Assembly: GCA_900317955.1 (NCBI GenBank) | Contig: ONIP01000008.1 | Location: 1-64,000 of the forward strand | DNA: 64,000 nt | Direction of reading: 5' to 3' | Source of the DNA: an uncultured Bacteroidales bacterium | GTDB taxonomy: Bacteria > Bacteroidota > Bacteroidia > Bacteroidales > P3 | Shown: positions 37,450 through 46,737 of the stretch, piece after piece | How positions within the stretch are numbered: position 1 is the first letter of the stretch | Layout of the letters: every line of letters starts with the position of its first letter | Made by a program: the position numbers and the translations under genes | Notes under the pieces: generated by a model | The model's input: the letters and a program-made list of their open reading frames with translations, nothing else | Told to the model about the DNA's origin: nothing | Database searches by the model: none

Positions 37450-38907
37450 ATGTTACGTAAGATAAGAATCGGTTTGGCCAGTTTGTTTTTTGTGGCTATT
37501 ACTTTATTGTTCCTGGATTTTACAGGAGTGTTGCATCTGTACTTGGGCTGGTTGGCCAAGGTGCAGTTGTTGCCGGCGGTACTGTCGCTGAATGTGGGAG
37601 TGGTGCTGTTTTTTGTTGTGGTGACGCTTCTTGTGGGAAGGACGTATTGTTCTGTTGTGTGCCCGTTTGGTGTTATGCAGGATGTGTTTATCTGGATGGG
37701 CGGCAAGTGGAAGAAGAATCGTTTCCACTATACAAAAGGATGGCCTTGGCTTCGGGTGGCGATGCTGGTAATCTTTGTAGTGCTGATGGTACTGGGGTTG
37801 AACGGTCTTGCGATATTGATAGCCCCGTACAGTGCCTACGGCCGTATTGCGACGAATCTGTTTCAACCTGTATATATTTGGATTAACAATCTGTGTGCCT
37901 ATTATGCCGAACGGGCGGAGAGCTATACTTTCTACAGCGTGGATGTGTGGGTGAAGAGTGGAGTGACTTTGGCAGTTGCTGCTGTCACTTTTGTGTTGGT
38001 TGGCTTTGTTTCGTTCCGTTGGGGTAGGGTATGGTGCAATTCGGTTTGTCCGGTGGGAACAGTGTTGGGATTCCTCTCACGTTTTTCACTGCTTAAACCC
38101 CGTATTGACACCAACAAGTGCAACGGTTGCGGCAAGTGCGCTAAAAACTGCAAGGCTCAATGTATCAATCCTGTTGACCATACGATAGACGGGTCGCGCT
38201 GCGTGGCCTGCATGGACTGTATAGAGAATTGCCACCAGCATGCCATTGAGTTCAGACGTGGGAAGGCAGTAGTGAAAGAGGTGTCGGTGGATGCTTCGAG
38301 GCGTAAATTTATGGTGGCTACGGCAGCCGTTGGAGCCACCATGGCAATTCAGGCACAGGAGAAGAAGGTGGATGGAGGTTTGGCCGTTCTGGTCGACAAA
38401 GAGTTGCCTGAACGACAGGTGGCTTTGAAGCCTTTCGGAGCCAAGAGTTTGAAGAATTTTTCCAGCCGCTGCACTGGTTGTCAGTTATGTGTGAGCAAAT
38501 GTCCTCAACAAGTGTTGCGTCCATCAAATAAACTGGCTACAATGATGCAGCCGGAGATGGCGTTTGACAAGGGTTATTGCCCGCCTGACTGCACCCGTTG
38601 CAGCGAGGTATGCCCGACAGGGGCTATCAAGAAGATAAATGCCGCAGAGAAGAGTGCCATCAGTATTGGCCATGCGGTAACGGTGCCGCAGAACTGCCTG
38701 CTGGCCAAGGGGGTGGAATGTAATGCCTGCTCCCGTCACTGTCCGGCGGCGGCCATCAGTGTGGTCAGTGATGCTTCGACTGGTCACAGCCGGGTGGCAG
38801 TAAACGAGTCAAGGTGTATAGGCTGCGGAGCCTGTGAATATTACTGCCCAGTGCGTCCTTTCAGTGCCATTTATGTGGAGGGTCGCGAGGTGCACACTAC
38901 AGTTTAG
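37450..38907 (+). CDS. Membrane iron-sulfur protein: NapH-like part fused to a NapG-like ferredoxin part
   Basis: Residues 1-205 hold four or five transmembrane helices with the NapH-type CxxxCP motifs (CSVVCPFG, CNSVCPVG). Two 4Fe-4S sites follow (CNGCGKCAKNC, CVACMDCIENC). At about 281-297 comes SRRKFMVATAAVGATMA, a twin-arginine-type motif in mid-protein, then more 4Fe-4S sites (CTGCQLCVSKCP, CTRCSEVCP, CNACSRHCP, CIGCGACEYYCP). NapH and NapG are separate quinol-oxidising and periplasmic proteins elsewhere, so this looks like their fusion, passing electrons across the membrane. The terminal acceptor is unknown. Confidence 0.85.
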   Translation: MLRKIRIGLASLFFVAITLLFLDFTGVLHLYLGWLAKVQLLPAVLSLNVGVVLFFVVVTLLVGRTYCSVVCPFGVMQDVFIWMGGKWKKNRFHYTKGWPWLRVAMLVIFVVLMVLGLNGLAILIAPYSAYGRIATNLFQPVYIWINNLCAYYAERAESYTFYSVDVWVKSGVTLAVAAVTFVLVGFVSFRWGRVWCNSVCPVGTVLGFLSRFSLLKPRIDTNKCNGCGKCAKNCKAQCINPVDHTIDGSRCVACMDCIENCHQHAIEFRRGKAVVKEVSVDASRRKFMVATAAVGATMAIQAQEKKVDGGLAVLVDKELPERQVALKPFGAKSLKNFSSRCTGCQLCVSKCPQQVLRPSNKLATMMQPEMAFDKGYCPPDCTRCSEVCPTGAIKKINAAEKSAISIGHAVTVPQNCLLAKGVECNACSRHCPAAAISVVSDASTGHSRVAVNESRCIGCGACEYYCPVRPFSAIYVEGREVHTTV

Positions 38908-38955
38908 AAAAATCAACTAACAAAAAAATAGTCTAATATAACATCAAACAAAACT

Positions 38956-39918
38956 ATGAGCAAGATTCTCGATACGCTTAGCGTAGTGAAGACAGGCAAG
39001 TTCTGGAAAGAGCTTGTAATCATGACCCTCGGTATGTTTGTTACCGCAGCGGCAGTATATTACTTTTTGGTTCCGAGCAAACTGATTATCGGTACCATAT
39101 CCGGTTTGTCCATCGTTCTGGATAATATCTTCCAGGCGGCTGGCATCAATATCGGACTCTCGGTCATCATCATGGCCATCAACGCTATCCTGCTGATTCT
39201 GGCATGGGTGCTGATTGGACATGAATTCGGTGCCAAAACTGTTTATACAGCAATGATACTCGGTCCTCTTACCGATGTGTGGGATGCCATTCTCCCTTGG
39301 CAGAAAATCGCCAATGAGAACCTGGTTACGGGTACACCCTCTGTGATGGGCGACCCCTGGCTTGATCTTTGCTGCTTTGTGTTGTTGCTCAGTGCCTCGC
39401 AAGCCCTGATGTTCAGCATCAACGCTTCTACCGGCGGTTTGGACATCCTGGCCAAGATTGTGAACAAGTACCTACATTTCGATATTGGTACCTCGGTGAG
39501 TATAGCAGGTGCTGTGATTTGCTGCACAGCCTTCTTCATCAATCCTTTCCGGATGGTTGTCATTGGACTTATCGGTACTTGGATTAACGGTCTGGTGGTA
39601 GATTACTTCACCGCATCGTTGAACAACCGCAAACGTGTGTGCATCGTGTCGAAGGACTATGACCGAATCCGTCGCTACATCATCGATGACCTCCATCGTG
39701 GCTGCACCCTCTATGAAGTGATTGGCGGCTATAGCAACGAGCGGAGCATAGAACTCGAGGTGCTGTTGACCAAGGATGAATTCAGCAACCTGATGGCTTT
39801 TCTGAGAGACAACGAAATCAATGCCTTCACAACGGCTGGTAACGTGAGCGAGGTGTATGGACTTTGGACAAAACACAGCAAGAAGAAACAGATTAAAGAA
39901 CACGCAGACAATAGATAA
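38956..39918 (+). CDS. YitT family membrane protein
   Basis: The 320-residue protein has about five to six transmembrane helices (residues 15-215) with YitT features (VPSKLIIGTISGLSIV, NASTGGLDILAKIVNKY) and a C-terminal cytosolic DUF2179 domain (about 225-305, RVCIVSKDYDRIRRYI, GCTLYEVIGGYS). Function unsettled; family members are widespread putative transporters. It starts 48 bases after the iron-sulfur gene and the CPBP gene follows after 29 bases. Confidence 0.92.
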   Translation: MSKILDTLSVVKTGKFWKELVIMTLGMFVTAAAVYYFLVPSKLIIGTISGLSIVLDNIFQAAGINIGLSVIIMAINAILLILAWVLIGHEFGAKTVYTAMILGPLTDVWDAILPWQKIANENLVTGTPSVMGDPWLDLCCFVLLLSASQALMFSINASTGGLDILAKIVNKYLHFDIGTSVSIAGAVICCTAFFINPFRMVVIGLIGTWINGLVVDYFTASLNNRKRVCIVSKDYDRIRRYIIDDLHRGCTLYEVIGGYSNERSIELEVLLTKDEFSNLMAFLRDNEINAFTTAGNVSEVYGLWTKHSKKKQIKEHADNR

Positions 39919-39947
39919 TATCTTATCACCCATTAATTATTGCCACT

Positions 39948-41255
39948 ATGAAGAAACCCATACGCTACGACAAGAGATTCCTTCCCATGCTGTGGATAGG
40001 ATTGATTCTTTGGATTGGTTCTATGGCCGTGATGTATTTCCTTGAGCTAACCGGGGAGTCGCCCTCGGGACAGGAAAATCTCATGCAGATGTCCAAAGAG
40101 ATGTTTCAAACTATTCCTGTATTCACATTGCTGCTGCTATGTTTCTTCCAACCCATATTGGAAGAGCTGAGTTTCCGTCTTTGGGGCGTTGGCAAGAAGT
40201 GGACCACCATTGTGTGCCTTGTGCTGATGGCTGTCTTCGTAACCAGCGAAATGAAGCTCTTTGGGCTCATCTTCATAGTGGCATTCATCCTTGTATGGAT
40301 GTTTGTCCGAAACCGAGTGGCACAGGTCTGGATCAATACCATTATCACCTCTTTGGCCTTCTCGCTGAGCCACATCTCCGGTTTTGGCGATTTCTCATTG
40401 GGAATGGTCTTGGGCTTGGTCGATATTTTTGGTATGGCATTGGTGCTTTGCTGGCTCACTATCAATATCAATTTCTGGTTGGCTCCCTTGTTGCACGTGC
40501 TCAACAATAGTGTGAGCATACTGGTGCCCATGTTGTTTGTCTCCGATCCTATCACCTCATCCCATTCCATAACGGTTGGTCCTCAAGAAGTCTGCAGCTA
40601 TCAAACCACAGTCGAACCCTTCCGCTATTTCGCCGATAATAAGGAGCTGATGTCTCAAGATGGGTCATGTGGTCTTTTCCCGCCCGATACCACTGGCTTC
40701 GTCCTTGTGGGCGAACCCGCGCAAATAGCTTGCAGGCTTGCCACCAGGGCCGACAGCACTATGCAAAACAACGTCGAATGGAAATACAACTACGATTGGC
40801 TGTCCAAGAACGCCGGTCTGGAAGAACGTGTTGTTTTCCGTGTAAGCGACTATTCTAACCCCGACGGCAATTACGATTTCAACAATATATTCTACAATGG
40901 GTTGCTCGACGACTATATCCGCGATGTGTCCCGCCTCATTGGAGACACCATCGTGGCCGATACCACCGAAATCATGATCCAAGAGGTTTGGTTGGTATAC
41001 GACGACGGGCGAGAGGAACCATTCACTTCCGATAGTCCTTCCGGTGCATGGTCCGAGGCGATGGAGGGCAAAGTGTTGTTCGGCAAGCCTGTCGAAGAGA
41101 ACGATTCCACAGTCACTATCCACTACTACGCTTACGATGACATCAACTACTCACCGCTACGCGATATGCGTTCCTCTCTCCTCAATATGTCATCCCGCGA
41201 CTACCGCATCGAGTACCGCGATTCGCACAAGGAAACATTTATCATTTTCAAGTAA
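39948..41255 (+). CDS. CPBP intramembrane metalloprotease with an extra C-terminal domain
   Basis: Residues 1-200 carry several transmembrane helices and the CPBP (Rce1-type) active-site set: EELSFR (Glu72, Glu73, Arg77), His142 in SLSHISGF and His183 with Asn187 in LHVLNN. Residues 200-435 are an added soluble domain without recognised fold (acidic, with many Asp, Ser and Tyr, as in Bacteroidota periplasmic proteins). CPBP proteins process lipidated or signal peptides and contribute to bacteriocin maturation or immunity. The fusion is unusual; the extra part may bind the substrate. Neighbour genes do not reveal the target. Confidence 0.8.
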   Translation: MKKPIRYDKRFLPMLWIGLILWIGSMAVMYFLELTGESPSGQENLMQMSKEMFQTIPVFTLLLLCFFQPILEELSFRLWGVGKKWTTIVCLVLMAVFVTSEMKLFGLIFIVAFILVWMFVRNRVAQVWINTIITSLAFSLSHISGFGDFSLGMVLGLVDIFGMALVLCWLTININFWLAPLLHVLNNSVSILVPMLFVSDPITSSHSITVGPQEVCSYQTTVEPFRYFADNKELMSQDGSCGLFPPDTTGFVLVGEPAQIACRLATRADSTMQNNVEWKYNYDWLSKNAGLEERVVFRVSDYSNPDGNYDFNNIFYNGLLDDYIRDVSRLIGDTIVADTTEIMIQEVWLVYDDGREEPFTSDSPSGAWSEAMEGKVLFGKPVEENDSTVTIHYYAYDDINYSPLRDMRSSLLNMSSRDYRIEYRDSHKETFIIFK

Positions 41256-41299
41256 CACAAAGAAACAAGCGGCTTAACGTCCACAAATAATTTAGTAAT

Positions 41300-42727
41300 A
41301 TGGATCGTAGAGATTTTCTGAAAAGCATGGGAGCCGGGGCTTTGGTCACGGCAGCAATGGCTGCGGGTTGCGACTCGCCGAACAAAACCAGTGCCGAAGG
41401 GTTTGCCATAGGCGAGGTGCCAACCGACAAGATGACATACCGGACGGGTACGCATGGCGAGAAGGTGTCGCTGTTAGGCTATGGTTGTATGCGTCTGCCT
41501 TCGACAGAGGACGGGAAAGACGGCAACCAAACCGAAGGTGATTTGGATCAAGACCGAATCAACGAACTTACCGACTATGCTTTGGAGCATGGGTTGAACC
41601 TGTTCGACACGGCACCGCGATACTGCAAGGCACGGTCGGAGATAGCGATGGGCAAAGCTTTGAGCCGTCATAACCGCGACGAGTATTTTATCAGTACCAA
41701 GCTTTCCAATCAGAACCCCGCCCTTTGGAACCGCCAAGGGAGTATAGAGATGTTCGAGCAGTCGTTGGAGCGGCTTAAGGTTGACTATGTTGATTTCTAT
41801 ATGCTGCACTGCGTTGGCCTGCCCGGACGCGACAAGGACGGGAACCAGGTATCTCCCCATGACGCCTTTATGCGCCGTTTTATTGATAACGGTATGCTGG
41901 AATGGCTGGTGGAGCAACGCGCCAAAGGGCGTATACGTAATCTCGGATTCTCTTATCACGGCGACGTGAATGTGTTCGACGAGGCCTTGGCCATGCACGA
42001 GAAGGTGCATTGGGATCATGTCCTAATCCAGCATAATTACATCAACTGGCAGCATGCAGCCTCCCTCTCTCCCGACGGTCAAGGGGACGCCAATTCTGAA
42101 TATCTATACGGAGAGTTGGCAAAACGCGACATTCCGGTGTTTGTGATGGAACCATTGCTTGGCGGACAGTTAGCTAATTTGCCGCAGTTTGCAGTGGATG
42201 AGTTAAAGAGTCGTGCTCCTGAACAGAGTCTTGCCTCGTGGGCGTTCCGTTTTGCAGGCACTATGCCTCGCATCTTGACAGTTCTCAGTGGTATGACATA
42301 TATGGAGCATCTTCAAGACAACCTGCGTACCATGGCGCCGCTGCAGCCTCTCACCGATGAAGAGATGGGGTTGCTCCGTTCAATAGCTGACCGTTATGTG
42401 GAGTTTCCATTAGTCCCCTGCACGGGTTGTCAGTATTGTATGCCTTGTCCTTACGGTATTGATATTCCCGGCAATTTTGCCCATTACAACAAGATGGTGA
42501 ACGAAGGAAACTTGATGGATCGCCTCGGCGACGAGTCGACGAGCGAGGAACGCAAGGCCTATCGCAAAGCCCGTAAGGCTTATCTTGTGAGCTATAACCG
42601 TGTTATGGAGCGCGCACGTCAAGCCGACCACTGTATTGGTTGTGGCCGTTGCCTGCATGAATGCCCTCAGAGTATAAACATACCTGAGAAGCTGGCTGCT
42701 ATTGAGCAAGTGCTCAGAGGCGTTTGA
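41300..42727 (+). CDS. Tat-exported aldo/keto reductase with a ferredoxin-like C-terminus
   Basis: The 475-residue precursor starts with a Tat signal (DRRDFLKSMGAGALVTAAMA) ending in a Cys that could be lipidated (AAGC). The reductase barrel (about 45-385) shows LLGYGCMRLP, NLFDTAPRYCKARSE, YFISTKLS and YVDFYMLH. The C-terminus has two 4Fe-4S sites (CTGCQYCMPCPYGIDIP and CIGCGRCLHECPQSINIP). It would act folded in the periplasm; substrate unknown. The Tat genes tatA and tatC follow within 100 bases, a natural place for a Tat client. Confidence 0.92.
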   Translation: MDRRDFLKSMGAGALVTAAMAAGCDSPNKTSAEGFAIGEVPTDKMTYRTGTHGEKVSLLGYGCMRLPSTEDGKDGNQTEGDLDQDRINELTDYALEHGLNLFDTAPRYCKARSEIAMGKALSRHNRDEYFISTKLSNQNPALWNRQGSIEMFEQSLERLKVDYVDFYMLHCVGLPGRDKDGNQVSPHDAFMRRFIDNGMLEWLVEQRAKGRIRNLGFSYHGDVNVFDEALAMHEKVHWDHVLIQHNYINWQHAASLSPDGQGDANSEYLYGELAKRDIPVFVMEPLLGGQLANLPQFAVDELKSRAPEQSLASWAFRFAGTMPRILTVLSGMTYMEHLQDNLRTMAPLQPLTDEEMGLLRSIADRYVEFPLVPCTGCQYCMPCPYGIDIPGNFAHYNKMVNEGNLMDRLGDESTSEERKAYRKARKAYLVSYNRVMERARQADHCIGCGRCLHECPQSINIPEKLAAIEQVLRGV

Positions 42728-42821
42728 GTGGTAAGTACGGCTGAGTGGGTTTTGGGGCAATGAGGAAGTATGATACTTAATGACATTAAGACCATTCTGT
42801 TAAATACAAAAATATAGTCGA

Positions 42822-43013
42822 ATGAATATCCTTTTTATTGGTACGACAGAGATTATTGTCGTCGTTCTTGTGGTGTTGCTGTTGTTTGGCGGCAAAAAGA
42901 TTCCTGAGTTGATGCATGGTGTGGGCAAGGGAGTGAAGAGTTTCAAGGACGGAATGAACGGCAAAGAAGAACCAGGCCAGCAACCCGACAAAGAGAACGG
43001 TAACAGCAACTAA
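42822..43013 (+). CDS. tatA: Sec-independent protein translocase subunit TatA
   Basis: A 63-residue protein with one N-terminal transmembrane helix (TTEIIVVVLVVLLLFGGKK), the FG hinge, an amphipathic helix (IPELMHGVGKGVKSFKDGM) and a polar tail. TatA oligomers form the pore for folded proteins recruited by TatC. No separate tatB is present, as in minimal TatAC systems. It lies 37 bases before tatC. Confidence 0.93.
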   Translation: MNILFIGTTEIIVVVLVVLLLFGGKKIPELMHGVGKGVKSFKDGMNGKEEPGQQPDKENGNSN

Positions 43014-43049
43014 GCACTGCGTTGCAGCGTTGCTGCCACATGCAAAGGC

Positions 43050-43805
43050 ATGGACTTTTGGGGTCATCTTGACGAGTTGCGGGGCAGTCTGCTCAAGGCA
43101 CTGGCGGCTGTTGGTGTGGCCGCTGTTGTTGCCTTTTGTTGCAAGGAATGGATTTTCATGTTGGTTATGGCTCCCAGCCATGACACTTTCGTTACCTATA
43201 GACTTTTTGAACATATTACAGGTCATGGCACTCATTTCCAGATAGCCCTGTTCAACCCGGAACTTGCACAGCAGTTTATTGTCCACATGCGCGTGGCACT
43301 GTGGCTGGGATTGCTTGTTGTCTCCCCTTATGTGATTTACCTGCTGTTCCGTTTCGTCGCCCCGGGATTGTACGCCCATGAGCTGCGCCCTGCTGTCAAG
43401 GCGGTTGTGGGTGGTTACGTCATGTTCCTTATGGGGGTGGCACTCAATTATTTCCTAATCTTTCCGCTTACTTTCCGTTTTCTCGGTACCTACCAAGTGA
43501 GTGATGCTGTTCCCAATCAGATTGCCCTGACATCGTATATAGATATGTTGTTGATGCTTTGCTTTTTGATGGGGGTGGTATTTGAGTTGCCTGTTTTGTC
43601 ATGGCTATTGGCCAAAATCGGGGTTCTGAAGGCGTCGTTTATGCGACGCTACCGACGTCAGGCCGTGGTGGTTGTGCTAATTGTTGCCGCCGTCATCACG
43701 CCTACAGGTGATGCCCTCACCCTTTCATTGGTTTCGTTGCCCATATACGCGCTCTATGAGGTGAGCATCGCTGTGGTGCGCCACACCGCGAAGGAAGATA
43801 TTTGA
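43050..43805 (+). CDS. tatC: Sec-independent protein translocase subunit TatC
   Basis: TatC binds the twin-arginine signal. The 251-residue protein has six transmembrane helices and the conserved opening MDFWGHLDELRGSLLKAL (F..HL.ELR) that forms the signal-binding site, then YRRQAVVVVLIVAAVITPTGDALTLSLV-type C-terminal helices. Start at 43050 fits this opening. It is followed 24 bases later by the GH89 gene. Confidence 0.95.
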   Translation: MDFWGHLDELRGSLLKALAAVGVAAVVAFCCKEWIFMLVMAPSHDTFVTYRLFEHITGHGTHFQIALFNPELAQQFIVHMRVALWLGLLVVSPYVIYLLFRFVAPGLYAHELRPAVKAVVGGYVMFLMGVALNYFLIFPLTFRFLGTYQVSDAVPNQIALTSYIDMLLMLCFLMGVVFELPVLSWLLAKIGVLKASFMRRYRRQAVVVVLIVAAVITPTGDALTLSLVSLPIYALYEVSIAVVRHTAKEDI

Positions 43806-43828
43806 AAACCTGTTAACACTATCATATC

Positions 43829-46597
43829 ATGAAAAGAATTGCATCCTTACTGATAATCATAGTCTTTGCAACGTCTTCGGTTGCTGCCCAACAGGCCGCA
43901 TACCGTTTGGCTCAGCGCATTTTGGGAAAACAGGCAAAGAACTTCGTGTTTAGGTTGGAGAAAGACTCGGGCGATGTGTTCGCGCTCTATATGAACAGCG
44001 GAAGTATCTGCGTTGAAGGCAGTAGCGAGATTGCTTTGTGCATGGGACTGAACTATTACTTAAAAGAATACGCGCGTGTTGATGTTTCTTGGTACGCCAA
44101 CCAGCCTGTGCAGATGCCCGAAAACTTTCCACGTGTGAAGGAGCCGGTTCTGTATCGCTGCGAAGTTCCGGTGAGATTTTTTCTCAATTACTGCACATAC
44201 GGTTATACGATGGTATGGTGGAAATGGCCTGAATGGGAACGTTTTATAGATTGGATGGCCTTGAATGGCATTAACATGCCCCTTGCCCTCACGGGACAGG
44301 AGTCGGTGTGGCAGGAGGTTTGGAAAGAAATGGGTATGTCCGACGATGAGATTCGTGCCTACTTTAGCGGGCCGTCGCATCTTCCGTGGCACCGTATGGC
44401 TAATCTTGATGGCTTTGGCGGTCCTTTGCCACAGTCCTGGATTGACGGGCAGCGCGACCTTCAACGCAAGATTGTAGCCCGTGAGCGCGAATTGGGTATG
44501 ACCCCCATACTTCCTGCTTTTGCTGGACATGTGCCGCGCCAGATTGCTGAGCGCAATCCTCAAGCCGACATCAAGCAACTGAACGGGTGGTGCGGATTTG
44601 AACCTACCTATTTTCTTAACTCTACCGACAGTTTGTTTGCTGTCATACAGAAATCCTTCCTTTCCAAGCAGACAAAACTTTATGGCTCCAACCATGTCTA
44701 TGGCATCGACCCTTTCAATGAAATGGATCCGCCCAGTTGGGATACCGCCTACCTCGCATCGGTGTCGCGCAACATCTATTCCTCGTTGCAACAAGTTGAC
44801 CCCAAAGCCCGTTGGCTTCAAATGTCATGGGTATTTTATTATAAACGTAAACAGTGGACGCCCGAGCGCTTGAAAGCCTACCTTACCGCCGTGCCGAAGG
44901 GCAAGATGATACTTCTCGACTATTTTTGCGAGAAGACCGAGGTATGGCGTGAAACGGAAGCTTTTTACGGCCAGCCCTTTATTTGGTGTTATTTAGGCAA
45001 TTTTGGAGGCAACACCATGCTGGTTGGCGATATCAAGACACTCGACAACTTGATGAGCAAAGCCCTCAGACAACAACCTGGCAACATGATTGGCATTGGC
45101 TCTACGCTCGAGAGCTTCGACCCCAGCCCTCACCCCTTTGCCTTCGTGTTCGAGTATCCATGGCAGTTCGGTGTTTTAGGCAACCATACTGCGTATTTCA
45201 CACGTCGCTGGGCCGACCTCCGACAGGGTTACTTGAATCTCGATCAAAAGGGGTATGCACTTCCCGCGAGCCTGTCAGCTTCCCCCAACCATACATGGCA
45301 GCGGGCATGGCGGCTTCTCGTTGATTCGGTCTACCGTGACTGGTCGTTTTATGGCCTTGGTACCCAGATGGTAGCACGCCCTTCGCTTTCCGGCCACGGC
45401 ACCTATTATACTAAGCCGTACTATTCTTACGACAACGCCACACTTTTGCGGGCAATCCAGTTGTTGATGGAAACTCCTTCACAGCGGGCAAGTTTTCAAT
45501 ACGATGTGGCTAACCTCCTGTCTCAGTGGTTGGGAAACCATTTTATGGAGGTTCGCGATGCTTACACCGACGCCTACCGCCGAGGCGACACGCTCCAGAT
45601 GCACCGTTATGCCCGCATGGCTATTGATTTGATGGACGATGCCGACACCTTGCTCTGTGGTGTGGCTCCCTTCAACTGTGCCAACTGGGTACAGGCAGCC
45701 CGCTCCTGGGGCAGCAACAAGCGCGAGCAAGATTATTACGAAACGCAAGCGCGCACGTTACTAACCGTTTGGGGTGGGCCGGTACTCAACGACTATGCCA
45801 ACCGCATGTGGGGTAATCTCATAAAACCGTATTACCGTGGTCGTTGGAGCCGCTTTTTCCAAGCGGTAGACTCATCAGTTGTCGCCGGTGTTCCATTTGA
45901 CCAAAGTCAGTTCAACAAATCCCTTTCTACCTTCGAACATGATTGGTCGCAATGCTTGGAGGGAAAGACGGCTAAACCTTCCAAAGTGGATACTCAGTCC
46001 CAAGTCGAACGTATTATGCAGAAAATAAATGATGGTGCCTACTCCGTTCCCAATCGTGCCCGTCAGGTGTTGACCGAATATATGAACCGTTTCCCCGAGG
46101 CACAGTTGCAGGATGTATACAAATTCTGTTTTCAGGACATCTATGGCCCCGGCCATATCATCAAGGATTCTGCCTCCTGTGCTAAATATATCCTTTCCGA
46201 AATGGAGCAGATGGCTCCCGGACGCTTCCCTTATCCCGATTATGAATACGCTGGTATTGAAGGCAACTATGTGAGGGTCAACATTAAACTGATTAAAGAC
46301 GGAAAGTTGGAGTTAGGCCGTTTCGTCCAACTGCTTATGTCCAGTGCCAAGCAGGACAACCCCATGCCGCTCTACGATTGGCGTGGACAGTGGCAACGGC
46401 TGCAGACCATTCTCAACAACGTGCATCCACGTCCCAACAATTTCGAGTCCGACGCCCAGCGTCTGCAACAGATGTTCGACCGTGGAGAGTATGTTTTCCA
46501 CCACAGCACCCGCTTCAATCAGGCCTACGCCCCGCACTACAGGCTCATTCGGCGCGACCTCTTCGAACAGGAAATCCTACCCCTGTTGAAGCAATAA
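43829..46597 (+). CDS. Alpha-N-acetylglucosaminidase (GH89) with an added C-terminal domain
   Basis: GH89 enzymes remove terminal alpha-linked GlcNAc, for example from mucin or heparan sulfate. The 922-residue precursor has a signal peptide (ending SSVAAQ) and a NAGLU-like core (about 22-715): an N-terminal alpha/beta part, then MVWWKWPEWERFIDWMALNG, NMPLALTGQESVWQEVW, DPFNEMDPPSWDT and a helical end with DYANRMWGNLIKPYY. Residues from about 720 (ERIMQKINDG) to 922 form a further domain with DIYGPGHIIKDS and YAGIEGNYVRVNIKLI, beyond the normal family length of 720-750. No T9SS sorting domain. The extra domain's function is unknown to me. Confidence 0.9.
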   Translation: MKRIASLLIIIVFATSSVAAQQAAYRLAQRILGKQAKNFVFRLEKDSGDVFALYMNSGSICVEGSSEIALCMGLNYYLKEYARVDVSWYANQPVQMPENFPRVKEPVLYRCEVPVRFFLNYCTYGYTMVWWKWPEWERFIDWMALNGINMPLALTGQESVWQEVWKEMGMSDDEIRAYFSGPSHLPWHRMANLDGFGGPLPQSWIDGQRDLQRKIVARERELGMTPILPAFAGHVPRQIAERNPQADIKQLNGWCGFEPTYFLNSTDSLFAVIQKSFLSKQTKLYGSNHVYGIDPFNEMDPPSWDTAYLASVSRNIYSSLQQVDPKARWLQMSWVFYYKRKQWTPERLKAYLTAVPKGKMILLDYFCEKTEVWRETEAFYGQPFIWCYLGNFGGNTMLVGDIKTLDNLMSKALRQQPGNMIGIGSTLESFDPSPHPFAFVFEYPWQFGVLGNHTAYFTRRWADLRQGYLNLDQKGYALPASLSASPNHTWQRAWRLLVDSVYRDWSFYGLGTQMVARPSLSGHGTYYTKPYYSYDNATLLRAIQLLMETPSQRASFQYDVANLLSQWLGNHFMEVRDAYTDAYRRGDTLQMHRYARMAIDLMDDADTLLCGVAPFNCANWVQAARSWGSNKREQDYYETQARTLLTVWGGPVLNDYANRMWGNLIKPYYRGRWSRFFQAVDSSVVAGVPFDQSQFNKSLSTFEHDWSQCLEGKTAKPSKVDTQSQVERIMQKINDGAYSVPNRARQVLTEYMNRFPEAQLQDVYKFCFQDIYGPGHIIKDSASCAKYILSEMEQMAPGRFPYPDYEYAGIEGNYVRVNIKLIKDGKLELGRFVQLLMSSAKQDNPMPLYDWRGQWQRLQTILNNVHPRPNNFESDAQRLQQMFDRGEYVFHHSTRFNQAYAPHYRLIRRDLFEQEILPLLKQ

Positions 46598-46655
46598 ACT
46601 CTGTTCTCCGTCCTGCCAGCCGATATAACTTGTTGATAAATAGTTGTAATTAATA

Positions 46656-46686
46656 ATTGATAATCTCGGATTTTAACGTATCTTTG
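46656..46686 (+). promoter_or_regulatory. Promoter of the alkaline phosphatase gene (-33 ATTG, -7 TATCTTTG)
   Basis: The -7 box TATCTTTG is at 46679-46686 and an ATTG, one base off the TTTG -33 consensus, lies at 46656-46659, 19 bases upstream, the normal spacing. The predicted leader is about 190 bases, unusually long for this window. Confidence 0.65.
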
Positions 46687-46737
46687 CAATGTCGTTTCCG
46701 TTGGCATTGTTTGGTAAAAGTGTGAATTGCAGTCAAA

